Source: Aphodosoma sp051870875
GTDB lineage: Bacteria; Bacteroidota; Bacteroidia; Bacteroidales; Paludibacteraceae
Length of the DNA: 38,403 bases
Reading direction: 5' to 3'
NCBI GenBank assembly: GCA_051870875.1
Contig: JBJECG010000032.1
Location: forward strand, 1-38,403
Part shown: positions 17,853 through 26,694 of the stretch, one piece after another
How the letters are laid out: every line of letters begins with the position of its first letter
How positions within the stretch are numbered: position 1 is the stretch's first letter
Notes under the pieces: model-generated
Told to the model about the DNA's origin: nothing
The model's input: only the letters and a program-made list of their open reading frames with translations
Database searches by the model: none
Translations under genes and position numbers: made by a program

Positions 17853-18800
17853 ATGAAAGCATTGACTAAAACAGAATATAACTTCCCCGGTCTGAAACGT
17901 GTATATCACGGTAAAGTGCGTGATGTCTATACCGTTGAAGGAAATCGCCTTGTGATGGTGGCTACTGACCGCATTTCGGCATTTGATGTTATACTGCCCG
18001 AAGGCATTCCTTACAAAGGCCAGATTCTTAATCAGATCGCTGCTTCTTTCCTTGATGCCACTACTGACATCTGCCCAAACTGGAAAACAGCTGTACCAGA
18101 CCCTATGGTGACTGTCGGCGTGGCTTGCGAGGGGTATCCTGTCGAAATGATTGTACGTGGTTATCTTTGCGGCAGTGCGTGGCGTGCCTATAAAAGCGGT
18201 GTCCGTGAAATCTGCGGCGTGAAGTTGCCTGACGGTATGCGCGAGAACGAACGTTTCCCTCAACCTGTTATCACTCCAACTACCAAAGCCGAGATAGGTG
18301 CACACGATGAGGATATATCACGTGAGGAGATTCTTGCCCGTGGCTTGGTTTCTGAAAAGGATTACGAGGTGATCGAACGTTATACGCTTGCCCTCTTCAA
18401 ACGAGGCACCGAGATTGCAGCCCGTCGTGGACTGATTCTTGTCGATACCAAATACGAGTTCGGCCATCGTGATGGCGTGATTTATCTTATGGACGAAATC
18501 CATACTCCGGATTCAAGCCGTTATTTCTATGCCGCAGGGTATGAAGAGAATTTTGCTGCCGGTCGCCCGCAACGCCAGCTGAGTAAGGAATTTGTGCGTG
18601 AATGGTTGATGGAGAATGGTTTCCAGGGACGCCCGGGTGAAAGTGTGCCTGAAATGACACCTGACGTAGTTATTGGTATTTCCAACCGCTATCGTGAGCT
18701 GTATGAGCAGATTACAGGTGAAAAATTTGTCCCTTCCGCCGATGATGCCGACATTGCGGCCCGCATCGAACGCAATGTTACTGCTTATCTGAACAGATAA
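17853..18800 (+). CDS. purC: SAICAR synthetase PurC, long form
   Basis: This second SAICAR synthetase has 315 residues and belongs to the longer subfamily that includes yeast Ade1 and the usual Bacteroides PurC. Seen are VYHGKVRDVY near the start, ATDRISAFDVILPEGIPYKG, VEMIVRGYLCGSAWRAYK, ILVDTKYEFG and MDEIHTPDSSRYFY. The ATG at 17853 gives MKALTKTEYNFPG, the standard start; nine more open codons upstream look non-coding. It follows the short purC and precedes purF by 71 bp. Either copy could carry the main flux. Confidence 0.96.
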   Translation: MKALTKTEYNFPGLKRVYHGKVRDVYTVEGNRLVMVATDRISAFDVILPEGIPYKGQILNQIAASFLDATTDICPNWKTAVPDPMVTVGVACEGYPVEMIVRGYLCGSAWRAYKSGVREICGVKLPDGMRENERFPQPVITPTTKAEIGAHDEDISREEILARGLVSEKDYEVIERYTLALFKRGTEIAARRGLILVDTKYEFGHRDGVIYLMDEIHTPDSSRYFYAAGYEENFAAGRPQRQLSKEFVREWLMENGFQGRPGESVPEMTPDVVIGISNRYRELYEQITGEKFVPSADDADIAARIERNVTAYLNR

Positions 18801-18871
18801 TCGGGGATTCGTTTTTCCTTATTGGAAAGGCAGAAAAGAATATATAGATAAAAACTGATAACTGTACGGTT

Positions 18872-20305
18872 ATGATAGAACAGCAAAACCCTATGCAACG
18901 TTATGCCGAAGACGGTGAAATACACGAAGAGTGCGGTGTCTTTGGCGTATTCGGAGTTGACAATGCTGCTAATTTTGCTTATTATGGTCTGCATGCTTTG
19001 CAACATCGTGGGCAGGAGGCCTGCGGTATAGTTTGTGTGGATGAGAATAAGGATTTTCACCGTGCTAAAGGCGAAGGCCTTGTTTCGGAAGTGTTTACCG
19101 ACAAGATATTGTCGGGCCTTCAAGGCAGGAATGCAATAGCTCATGTGCGGTATCCTACTGCCGGTGGTCGTGGTCTGGAAAATGTGCAGCCTTTCCTATT
19201 CCGGCACCATACTGGCAATTTTGCATTGGCTCATAATGGCAATCTTGTCAATTCTCGTGAATTGGCACGCTATCTTGAAAACAAGGGAAGCCTTTTCCAG
19301 TCGACTTCAGATAGTGAATTGCTTGCCCATCTCATAAAGAAAGACCGTACCGGAGCCAAACACCGAATTCAGAATATCGTTGATGCGCTCAATATGATAG
19401 AGGGGGCTTTCGCATTTCTGATACTCAGTGCCAACCGCCTTTATTGTGCTCGCGACAAATATGGTTTGCGCCCTCTTTCCATCGGACGTTTCAATGGCGG
19501 ATATGTCGTTAGTTCCGAAACTTGTGCTCTCGATGTGGTTGGTGCGGAATTTGTACGTGATGTCGAACCTGGTGAGATCGTCATCATTGACTCCGACGGC
19601 ATCCGTTCTGTAGATTATTCCCAATTCAAGCATCACTATATGTGTGCCATGGAATATGTCTATTTTGCCCGGCCCGATTCCGATATTGAGGGGCAGAACG
19701 TGCATGCTTACCGCAAGGAGTCAGGACGCATTCTCTTTCGTGAAAATCCTGTCGATGCAGACATTGTAATAGGAGTACCTGATTCAAGCCTTTCTGCTGC
19801 CGTAGGTTACAGCGAGGAAAGCGGCATACCGTATGAAATGGGTTTGATTAAAAACAAATATGTGGGGCGTACATTCATTCAGCCGAGTCAGGAATTGCGG
19901 GAAAAAGGTGTGCGTATGAAACTTTCGGCTGTCCGTTCCATCGTTCGCGACAAGCGGGTGGTGGTCATTGATGACTCTATCGTCCGTGGCACCACATCCC
20001 GCCGTATCGTCAGTCTACTTCGTGAGGCCGGAGCAAAAGAGGTACACATGCGTATAGCATCTCCGCCTTATTCCCATCCCTGTTTCTATGGAGTTGACAC
20101 GGCTACTTACGATGAACTGATTGCTTCGCGTATGTCTGTAAGGGAATTGTGCAAAATGATTGGAGCCGATTCGCTCTGCTTCCTTTCTATTGATGGCTTG
20201 TATCGTAGCGGACACCGTTGTGAACTTTGTACTGCCTGTTTTTCAGGTCACTATCCTACATCATTATATAGTTCTCTCGAAGATGCCAACAAACCTTGTA
20301 AATAA
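18872..20305 (+). CDS. purF: Amidophosphoribosyltransferase PurF
   Basis: PurF makes 5-phosphoribosylamine from PRPP and glutamine, the committed and feedback-controlled step of purine synthesis. The 477 residues begin with about 20 residues that are probably removed as a propeptide to free the catalytic C21 in EECGVFG. The Ntn glutaminase domain is followed by the phosphoribosyltransferase domain with VVVIDDSIVRGTTSRR (about 362-377). Cysteines in MCAMEYVYF, PCFYGVDT and CELCTACFSG match the iron-sulfur ligands of the Bacillus-type enzyme, so an oxygen-sensitive 4Fe-4S cluster is likely. Confidence 0.97.
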   Translation: MIEQQNPMQRYAEDGEIHEECGVFGVFGVDNAANFAYYGLHALQHRGQEACGIVCVDENKDFHRAKGEGLVSEVFTDKILSGLQGRNAIAHVRYPTAGGRGLENVQPFLFRHHTGNFALAHNGNLVNSRELARYLENKGSLFQSTSDSELLAHLIKKDRTGAKHRIQNIVDALNMIEGAFAFLILSANRLYCARDKYGLRPLSIGRFNGGYVVSSETCALDVVGAEFVRDVEPGEIVIIDSDGIRSVDYSQFKHHYMCAMEYVYFARPDSDIEGQNVHAYRKESGRILFRENPVDADIVIGVPDSSLSAAVGYSEESGIPYEMGLIKNKYVGRTFIQPSQELREKGVRMKLSAVRSIVRDKRVVVIDDSIVRGTTSRRIVSLLREAGAKEVHMRIASPPYSHPCFYGVDTATYDELIASRMSVRELCKMIGADSLCFLSIDGLYRSGHRCELCTACFSGHYPTSLYSSLEDANKPCK

Positions 20306-20329
20306 TAATATATATAACAGATAATAATT

Positions 20330-21358
20330 ATGGCTCAAAGTTATGAACAGGCGGGTGTAAACCTCGAAGCCGGATATGAAGTGGTACGTAGAATTAAAAA
20401 ACATGTCGCATCGACCTCCCGTACTGGGGTCATGGGCAATATCGGAGCTTTCGGAGGTATGTTTGACCTCTCGGCTCTGAATGTCAAAGAGCCTGTATTG
20501 GTGAGCGGTACCGATGGAGTTGGTACAAAACTCAAATTGGCATTTGCCATGGATAAGCACGATACTATCGGTATCGATGCCGTGGCTATGTGTGTCAATG
20601 ATGTGCTGGCTCAAGGTGCTGAACCTCTTTATTTCCTTGACTATGTGGCTGTCGGTTCAAATGAGCCGGCCAAGATCGAAAGTATTGTGGCTGGCGTGGC
20701 AGAGGGTTGCAGACAGGCCGGTTGCGCTCTGATCGGCGGAGAAACCGCCGAAATGCCGGGTATGTATGCCGATGGCGAATATGATATCGCTGGTTTTACC
20801 TGCGGTGTTGTCGAAAAGTCGAAACTGATTGACGGTCAGAAAGTGAAAACCGGCGATGTCCTCGTTGGTATTGCATCTTCAGGTGTGCATTCCAATGGTT
20901 TCAGCCTTGTCCGTAAAGTTTTGCGCGACAATGCTTTTGACCTCAACAGCATATATCCGGATTTGGATGAAAACCGCCGGCTTGGAGAGATCCTCCTTTC
21001 GCCGACCAAAATATATGTACGTCAGGTGCTTGACGTTATCCGTCAGTGCGATGTACACGGCATAAGTCATATTACCGGCGGTGGTTTCGATGAAAACATA
21101 CCACGTATACTCAAAGACGGTCAAGGTATTGAAATCCGTGAGGGTTCTTGGACAATCCTTCCTGTATTCCGCTTCCTCGAAAAATACGGCAAGATTGCCC
21201 ATCGCGAGATGTTCAATATCTTCAATATGGGTATAGGCATGATTATCGCCCTCGATGCTTCTGAGGCTGACCGGGCTATCGAAATCTTGCGCTCGCATGG
21301 CGAAACTGCCTCTGTCATAGGTAGTGTAACTGATTGCCCGGGCGTTATTATAAAATGA
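20330..21358 (+). CDS. purM: AIR synthetase PurM
   Basis: PurM closes the imidazole ring, turning FGAM into AIR with ATP. The 342-residue protein has SGTDGVGTKLK near residues 60-70, MCVNDVLAQGAEPLYFLDY, GGETAEMPGMY, and HITGGGFDENIPR, all diagnostic. It starts 24 bp after purF, and its stop codon overlaps the first candidate start of purN (ATGA), pointing to coupled translation. The family and reaction are secure. Confidence 0.98.
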   Translation: MAQSYEQAGVNLEAGYEVVRRIKKHVASTSRTGVMGNIGAFGGMFDLSALNVKEPVLVSGTDGVGTKLKLAFAMDKHDTIGIDAVAMCVNDVLAQGAEPLYFLDYVAVGSNEPAKIESIVAGVAEGCRQAGCALIGGETAEMPGMYADGEYDIAGFTCGVVEKSKLIDGQKVKTGDVLVGIASSGVHSNGFSLVRKVLRDNAFDLNSIYPDLDENRRLGEILLSPTKIYVRQVLDVIRQCDVHGISHITGGGFDENIPRILKDGQGIEIREGSWTILPVFRFLEKYGKIAHREMFNIFNMGIGMIIALDASEADRAIEILRSHGETASVIGSVTDCPGVIIK

Positions 21359-21945
21359 TTGTCATGAAAGTGCCGGTCAATTTAGCGGTCTTTGCCTCGG
21401 GAAGCGGTACTAATTTTCAGGCAATAGCCGAAGCGTGTGCCGATGGCCGTCTTCAGGCAAAGGTATCATTGCTTGTTTGCGACAACGAAAAGGCATATGC
21501 CATCTGCCGGGCCGAAAAACTTGGTATCGAAACTCTTGTTTTGCACCCCCGTCAATGTGCTAATGACAAGGTTGAGTATGAACGCCGTATTGTAGAGCGT
21601 CTTAACCGGTTGGATATAGATTTGGTATGTCTTGCTGGATATATGCGTATCGTAGGGCCAACTCTTTTCGGTGCGTATGGCGGCAAAATTCTCAATATTC
21701 ATCCGGCCTTGCTACCTTCGTTCAAAGGAGCGCATGGCATTGACGATGCTTTCAGTTTCGGCGTGAAGGTGTTCGGTGTTACAGTTCATTTCATCGACCT
21801 GACAATCGATGGTGGAACCATAGTCATGCAACGTGCATTTGAGTACTACGGATCTGATCGCGATGAAGTTGAGGCGCGCATCCACGAAATCGAACATGCA
21901 CTTTATCCTGAAGCGATAAACAAAGTGATAAACGAAAGACTTTAA
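21355..21945 (+). CDS. purN: GAR transformylase PurN
   Basis: PurN transfers a formyl group from 10-formyl-THF to GAR. The protein has 196 residues from the ATG at 21355, which overlaps the purM stop as ATGA; a second start at 21364 (MKVPVNLAVFASGSG) would lose only three residues and is about equally likely. The phosphate loop FASGSGTNFQ, AGYMRIVG and KILNIHPALLPSFKG with the catalytic N, H and later D in the HFIDLTIDGG region are present. purH follows after 27 bp. It depends on formyl-THF made through the FolD proteins encoded downstream. Confidence 0.95.
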   Translation: MIVMKVPVNLAVFASGSGTNFQAIAEACADGRLQAKVSLLVCDNEKAYAICRAEKLGIETLVLHPRQCANDKVEYERRIVERLNRLDIDLVCLAGYMRIVGPTLFGAYGGKILNIHPALLPSFKGAHGIDDAFSFGVKVFGVTVHFIDLTIDGGTIVMQRAFEYYGSDRDEVEARIHEIEHALYPEAINKVINERL

Positions 21946-21972
21946 GAACAAATACATAAAACATATACAATT

Positions 21973-23502
21973 ATGCGAGCATTGGTTAGCGTAAGCGATA
22001 AAACTGGACTGGTACCTTTTGTAACCGGACTCAAGGCTCTCGGCTGGGATATTATAGCCACTGGCGGTACTATGAAGTTGCTGCAAGAGAATGGCATAGA
22101 GGTAATGAATATTAGTGAAGTGACCGGTTTCCCTGAAATTTGCGATGGCCGTGTCAAGACTCTTCACCCTAAAGTGCACGGCGGTCTGTTGGCTCGTCGC
22201 GACAACCCGTCCCATATCAAAGCCCTGAAAGACAATGCTATCGAGTTTATCGATATGGTATGTGTCAATCTATATCCGTTTCGTCAGACTATCTCAAAAA
22301 AAGATGTTGTGATGGATGATGCCATTGAGAACATCGACATAGGCGGACCTTCAATGCTCCGCAGTGCAGCCAAAAACTACAAGGATGTAACCGTGGTTTG
22401 CAATCCTGCTGACTATGATATGATTCTTGACGAAATCCGTGCCAACGGCAACACCACTGTCGAAACCCGTCTCCGCCTTTCGGCTGCGGCCTATACACAC
22501 ACTGCCGAATATGACATGTGCATCGCCACCTATATGCGCAAACAGGCAGGTCTCAACGAAAAACTTTTCCTCGAATACGACCTTGTCCAACCGCTCCGTT
22601 ATGGAGAAAACCCTCATCAGAGTGCCAAATTCTACGGCTCGGGAGAGAAACTGCCTTATTCGTTGGCCAATGCCCGTCAGTTGCATGGTAAAGAGTTGAG
22701 CTACAACAATATCCAGGATGCTAACGCAGCACTTTCCATTGTCCGTGAGTTCGACCGCCCGTTCTGCGTCGGTCTCAAACACATGAATCCTTGCGGTGCT
22801 GCCGTAGGGTCCGATATAGTTGAGGCTTGGACTAAAGCATACGAGGCTGATAAAGTAAGCATTTTCGGCGGCATAGTGGCTGCCAACTGCGCAATCAATG
22901 CTGAGGTGGCTGCTCTCATGAAGCCCATCTTCCTCGAAATCATCATGGCACCTGAATTTACTCAGGAGGCTCTTGACATACTCCAGACCAAAAAAAATCT
23001 TCGCCTTATCGAAGTACCTATGTATCCGATGCCTTATAAACCACAGCAGGTGGTAGGTGTCAACGGCGGACTTCTGGTACAGGATATGGATTTGGATACC
23101 GCCGATGTGACCGATTCGATGACTGTCACCGTGAAACATGCTACTGCCCGGGAAATCGAAGACATGAACTTCGGACTGCGTATTGTCAAGCATGTCAAAT
23201 CCAACGCTATTGTTGTTGTAAAGGACGGACGTACTCTTGGTATCGGTGCCGGTCAGATGAATCGTATCGGTTCTGCCGAACTTGCCCTCAAACAGGCTCA
23301 TGCTGCCGGCGTGAAAGAAGGGCTTGTCCTGGCTTCCGATGCTTTCTTCCCGTTCGACGATTGCGTGACCATGGCAAATGAAATGGGTGTAACCGCTATC
23401 GTGCAGCCGGGCGGAAGTGTCCGCGATGAGGATTCTGTCAAGAAAGCCGACGAGTGTGGCATCGCTATGTTGTTCTCTGGTATCCGTCATTTCAAACACT
23501 GA
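21973..23502 (+). CDS. purH: Bifunctional AICAR transformylase / IMP cyclohydrolase PurH
   Basis: PurH performs the last two steps to IMP: formylation of AICAR and ring closure. The N-terminal cyclohydrolase domain (about 1-195) starts MRALVSVSDKTGL and includes GGTMKLL, GRVKTLHPKVHGG and NIDIGGPSMLRSAAKN. The transformylase domain follows with the catalytic region GLKHMNPCGAA (about 260-270) and ends PGGSVRDEDS with a final RHFKH. The length of 509 is normal. purD starts 4 bp after its stop. Confidence 0.98.
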   Translation: MRALVSVSDKTGLVPFVTGLKALGWDIIATGGTMKLLQENGIEVMNISEVTGFPEICDGRVKTLHPKVHGGLLARRDNPSHIKALKDNAIEFIDMVCVNLYPFRQTISKKDVVMDDAIENIDIGGPSMLRSAAKNYKDVTVVCNPADYDMILDEIRANGNTTVETRLRLSAAAYTHTAEYDMCIATYMRKQAGLNEKLFLEYDLVQPLRYGENPHQSAKFYGSGEKLPYSLANARQLHGKELSYNNIQDANAALSIVREFDRPFCVGLKHMNPCGAAVGSDIVEAWTKAYEADKVSIFGGIVAANCAINAEVAALMKPIFLEIIMAPEFTQEALDILQTKKNLRLIEVPMYPMPYKPQQVVGVNGGLLVQDMDLDTADVTDSMTVTVKHATAREIEDMNFGLRIVKHVKSNAIVVVKDGRTLGIGAGQMNRIGSAELALKQAHAAGVKEGLVLASDAFFPFDDCVTMANEMGVTAIVQPGGSVRDEDSVKKADECGIAMLFSGIRHFKH

Positions 23503-23506
23503 TATT

Positions 23507-24772
23507 ATGTCTGTTGCTTCAAAAAAAGTATTGGTTGTCGGCGGCGGCGGTCGGGAGCATGCTATAGTCGATGCACTCAGCCGCTCTCCGCAGGTAGCAA
23601 AGATATATGCTGCTCCCGGTAACGCCGGCATTGCCGCACAAGCCGAGTGTGTGGCTATCAAAGATACTGAGATAGAACGTCTTGCTGATTTTGCTGCATC
23701 CGAAGGCATAGACCTTACTGTTGTCGGTCCTGAAGCTGCGTTGGCTCGTGGTATTGCCGACTTGTTTGCCGAACGGGGGCTGGCCATCTTCGCCCCTTCT
23801 AAAGCAGCTGCTCAAATCGAAAGTTCCAAGGAGTTTGCCAAAAATCTGATGAAAAAATACGGCATTCCTACAGCCGGTTATCAAGTGTTTGACAACTATG
23901 ATGATGCTTTGCGTTATGTTGACTCACACTCATTGCCCGCTGTCATTAAATATGATGGCCTGGCTGCCGGTAAAGGGGTAGTGGTGGCAACTGCTGCCGA
24001 TGAGGCTCGCAAGGCTCTTCGCGATATGTTGTTGGACGACAAGTTCGGGCATGGACGTGTGGTAATCGAAGAATTCTTGACAGGACCTGAGTTTTCGTTC
24101 ATGTGCTTTGTCGATGGCGAGAACGTCTATCCTATGCAGATAGCCCAAGACCATAAGCGTGCGTATGACGGCGACAAAGGACCGAATACGGGTGGTATGG
24201 GAGCCTATTCTCCTGTGCCTTTCATTACTGCCGAAGATATTGATTATGCTTACCGTCACATTATGCTGCCTGCTGCCAAGGCTCTGGTTGCCGAAGGTTG
24301 TCCGTTCTCGGGTGTCCTTTACGGTGGCCTTATGCGCACCCCTTCAGGCGTGAAGGTCATAGAGTTCAATGCCCGCTTTGGTGACCCCGAAACCGAAGTT
24401 GTGTTGCCACGCCTCGAAAGCGATATATATGCTGTTTTCGATGCTGTGGCTCATCACCGTCATGTCGGTCAAATCCGGTGGTCCGACAAGGCTGCCGTTG
24501 GTGTAGTGCTTGCATCCAAAGGCTATCCTGCCGATTATAAAAAAGGCTTCACAATCGAAGGTGTCGGATCCGTTGACGGTAAAGTCTACCATATGGGTAC
24601 TGACGTTAATGATGGTCGGCTTGTTACCAACGGAGGCCGTGTCCTCTTCGTCACGGCTATGGCTCCAACTGTTGCCGAAGCGCAGTCTGCCGCCAACCGC
24701 GAAATCTCAAAAATCAGGTGCGACAACCTCTTTCATCGTACCGATATAGGTTGGCAGGCTGTTGTAAAGTGA
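23507..24772 (+). CDS. purD: GAR synthetase PurD
   Basis: PurD joins phosphoribosylamine and glycine with ATP. From the ATG at 23507 the protein has 421 residues and starts MSVASKKVLVVGGGGREHAI. The ATP-grasp core includes YDGLAAGKGVVVA, EEFLTGPEFSFM, QDHKRAYDGDKGPNTGGMGAYSP and EFNARFGDPE. Thirty more codons are open upstream but they lie inside purH in another frame and are rejected. It is translated almost directly after purH. An 82-bp gap with a small hairpin separates it from the first folD. Confidence 0.97.
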   Translation: MSVASKKVLVVGGGGREHAIVDALSRSPQVAKIYAAPGNAGIAAQAECVAIKDTEIERLADFAASEGIDLTVVGPEAALARGIADLFAERGLAIFAPSKAAAQIESSKEFAKNLMKKYGIPTAGYQVFDNYDDALRYVDSHSLPAVIKYDGLAAGKGVVVATAADEARKALRDMLLDDKFGHGRVVIEEFLTGPEFSFMCFVDGENVYPMQIAQDHKRAYDGDKGPNTGGMGAYSPVPFITAEDIDYAYRHIMLPAAKALVAEGCPFSGVLYGGLMRTPSGVKVIEFNARFGDPETEVVLPRLESDIYAVFDAVAHHRHVGQIRWSDKAAVGVVLASKGYPADYKKGFTIEGVGSVDGKVYHMGTDVNDGRLVTNGGRVLFVTAMAPTVAEAQSAANREISKIRCDNLFHRTDIGWQAVVK

Positions 24773-24790
24773 CTTTTATGATGTATTGGG

Positions 24791-24819
24791 GTGTGAACCT
24801 GAGTTGATTTCAGGCACAC
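24791..24819 (+). promoter_or_regulatory. Hairpin between purD and folD
   Basis: GTGTG (24791-24795) and CCTGA (24798-24802) pair with TCAGG (24810-24814) and CACAC (24815-24819), with a two-base AA bulge and a 7-nt loop. No T tract follows, so it is not a convincing intrinsic terminator. It could be an mRNA processing or stability element in the operon. Confidence 0.45.
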
Positions 24820-24854
24820 ATCACTATAAATGAATTTAGACACACACTAAGACT

Positions 24855-25706
24855 ATGGAAATAATCAGTGGTAAAGAGATGGCTGCCGAATTGAGGGCAA
24901 CGATAACAGCAGAGGTTGCGGTTTGTGCCGGAAAATACGGTCGCCGTCCGAAACTGATTGTTGTCCTTGTCGGTGACGATCCGGGCAGTACTTCTTATGT
25001 CAACGGCAAGGCGAAAGCTGCCAATGAGGTCGGTATCGAAAGCTCGGTTGTCCGTTTGCCTGATACCGTTTCCGAAAGGGAACTGTTGCAATTGATTGGT
25101 AAGTTCAATGCCGATGATACCGTAGACGGTTTGTTGGTGCAGTTGCCTCTGCCTGAAACTATTGACGAAGGTCATATTATTGATGCTATCCGTGCCGACA
25201 AGGATGTTGACGGCTTTCACCCTATGAATGTGGCTGCTTTGTGGCAGAAACGTCCCGGTGTACGTCCGTGTACCCCGAAAGGTATCATCAAACTGATGAA
25301 AAACAAGGGTATTGATATTGCCGGCAAACGAGCTGTCGTAATAGGGCGTGGCGACATAGTAGGGTTGCCTCTCTCCAAACTCCTCCTCGATGAAAATGCC
25401 ACTGTTACCATATGCCATAGCTATACCTCCGACATAGAAAGAATATGCTCACAGGCCGACATCCTCATTCCTGCACTGGGCAAACCAAAGTTCGTGAAAG
25501 CCAATATGGTGAAAGAGGGTGCTGTGGTGATAGATGTCGGTATCAACCGCAATCCCGAAACAGGCAAGGTCTGCGGCGATGTCGATTTCGACGAAGTGGC
25601 TCCAAAAACTTCGTACATCACCAAAGTCCCCGGTGGTGTAGGTCCGATGACCATAGCATGTCTTATGGAAAGCACTTTCGAGTGCTATCTCAATCATGTG
25701 AAATAA
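24855..25706 (+). CDS. folD: FolD paralogue 1, methylene-THF dehydrogenase/cyclohydrolase with altered cofactor site
   Basis: FolD interconverts 5,10-methylene-THF and 10-formyl-THF, the donor used by PurN, PurH and Fmt. This 283-residue copy keeps the catalytic Y48 and K52 (SYVNGKAKA), Q96 (VQLPLP) and the KDVDGFHP block (116-123). The dinucleotide loop reads GRGDIVG (164-170) where the downstream copy has GRSNIVG, and CHSYT (187-191) where the other has CHSRT. The changed positions, 166, 167 and 190, match those that hold the 2'-phosphate of NADP in related enzymes. The two copies align without gaps and I count about 192 identical residues of 283. The enzyme call is firm; altered cofactor use is inference. 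Confidence 0.95.
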   Translation: MEIISGKEMAAELRATITAEVAVCAGKYGRRPKLIVVLVGDDPGSTSYVNGKAKAANEVGIESSVVRLPDTVSERELLQLIGKFNADDTVDGLLVQLPLPETIDEGHIIDAIRADKDVDGFHPMNVAALWQKRPGVRPCTPKGIIKLMKNKGIDIAGKRAVVIGRGDIVGLPLSKLLLDENATVTICHSYTSDIERICSQADILIPALGKPKFVKANMVKEGAVVIDVGINRNPETGKVCGDVDFDEVAPKTSYITKVPGGVGPMTIACLMESTFECYLNHVK

Positions 25707-25727
25707 TATCTCAAATAATCCGAATCT

Positions 25728-26591
25728 ATGGAAATAATAAGCGGAAAAGATATGGCTGCCGATATAAAGAAGCAATTGGCAGCCGATGTGGTGAAGTACA
25801 CCGAACAATATGGCCGCAAGCCTAATCTTGTGGTTGTCATAGTAGGAGAAGACCCCGGTAGCGTATCGTATGTTACCGGCAAGACCAAAGCAGCCGACGA
25901 GGTAGGCATCGACAACAGCACTGTACGTCTCAGCGAAAAGACCACAGAGGCCGAACTGCTCAATCTTATCGAGCAGCTTAACATAGACCCGACCGTAGAC
26001 GGTATTCTCATTCAGTTGCCTTTGCCGAAAGGCATTGACGAGAATAAGGTGATTGAAACCATCAGCGTCCATAAGGATGTCGATGGATTTCACCCGCTCA
26101 ATGTGGCTGCCTTGTGGCAGAAACGCCCTTGCATACTGCCATGTACGCCTAAAGGCATTATCGAATTGCTTAAACGCAAAGGCATTGAAATGGCAGGAAA
26201 AAACGCCGTGGTTATAGGTCGTTCCAACATCGTCGGTCTCCCTGTTGCCAAACTGCTTATGGATCAGAATGCCACTGTTACCGTTTGCCACAGCCGTACC
26301 AGGAATTTGGCTGGAATCTGCTCGCAGGCCGATATTCTCGTGCCGGCTATCGGCAAGCCCAAATTTGTGAAACCGGATATGGTGAAAGAGGGAGCCGCAG
26401 TTATCGATGTAGGAGTCAACCTCGACCCAGAGACCGGCAAATTGTGCGGCGACGTTGATTTTGAAGCAGTCGCTCCGAAAACATCATACATAACCAAAGT
26501 CCCAGGGGGCGTAGGCCCTATGACAATCGCCTGCCTCATGCAGAGCACCGTAGAGTGCTATCTCCACAACATGCAGGAACAGCACGAATAG
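25728..26591 (+). CDS. folD: FolD paralogue 2, canonical methylene-THF dehydrogenase/cyclohydrolase
   Basis: The second FolD copy has 287 residues and the usual motifs: Y48 and K52 in SYVTGKTKA, Q96 in IQLPLP, KDVDGFHP at 116-123, GRSNIVGLP at 164-172 and CHSRTRN at 187-193. These match NADP-dependent bacterial enzymes. It begins 21 bp after the first copy and starts with the same MEIISGK. High similarity and adjacency point to tandem duplication followed by divergence. It is the last gene of the purine/folate block; no clear terminator is seen in the 103 bp before bcp. Confidence 0.97.
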   Translation: MEIISGKDMAADIKKQLAADVVKYTEQYGRKPNLVVVIVGEDPGSVSYVTGKTKAADEVGIDNSTVRLSEKTTEAELLNLIEQLNIDPTVDGILIQLPLPKGIDENKVIETISVHKDVDGFHPLNVAALWQKRPCILPCTPKGIIELLKRKGIEMAGKNAVVIGRSNIVGLPVAKLLMDQNATVTVCHSRTRNLAGICSQADILVPAIGKPKFVKPDMVKEGAAVIDVGVNLDPETGKLCGDVDFEAVAPKTSYITKVPGGVGPMTIACLMQSTVECYLHNMQEQHE

Positions 26592-26694
26592 GAGACGCTT
26601 GTATAATATTACTCTCGGCGCACGATACCTCCTTTCCAGGCATTATGAGCTGTGGGTTCCGGAAATTAATCGTCAAAATAAATAATTCTACAAT

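Noticed and set aside
22351..23787. 478-codon minus-strand open frame opposite purH and purD
   Set aside because: It spans two well-supported plus-strand genes and shows no motif; antisense shadow.
24791..24819. Intrinsic terminator ending the pur operon before folD
   Set aside because: The hairpin has a bulge and no T tract, so it is listed only as a possible RNA element.
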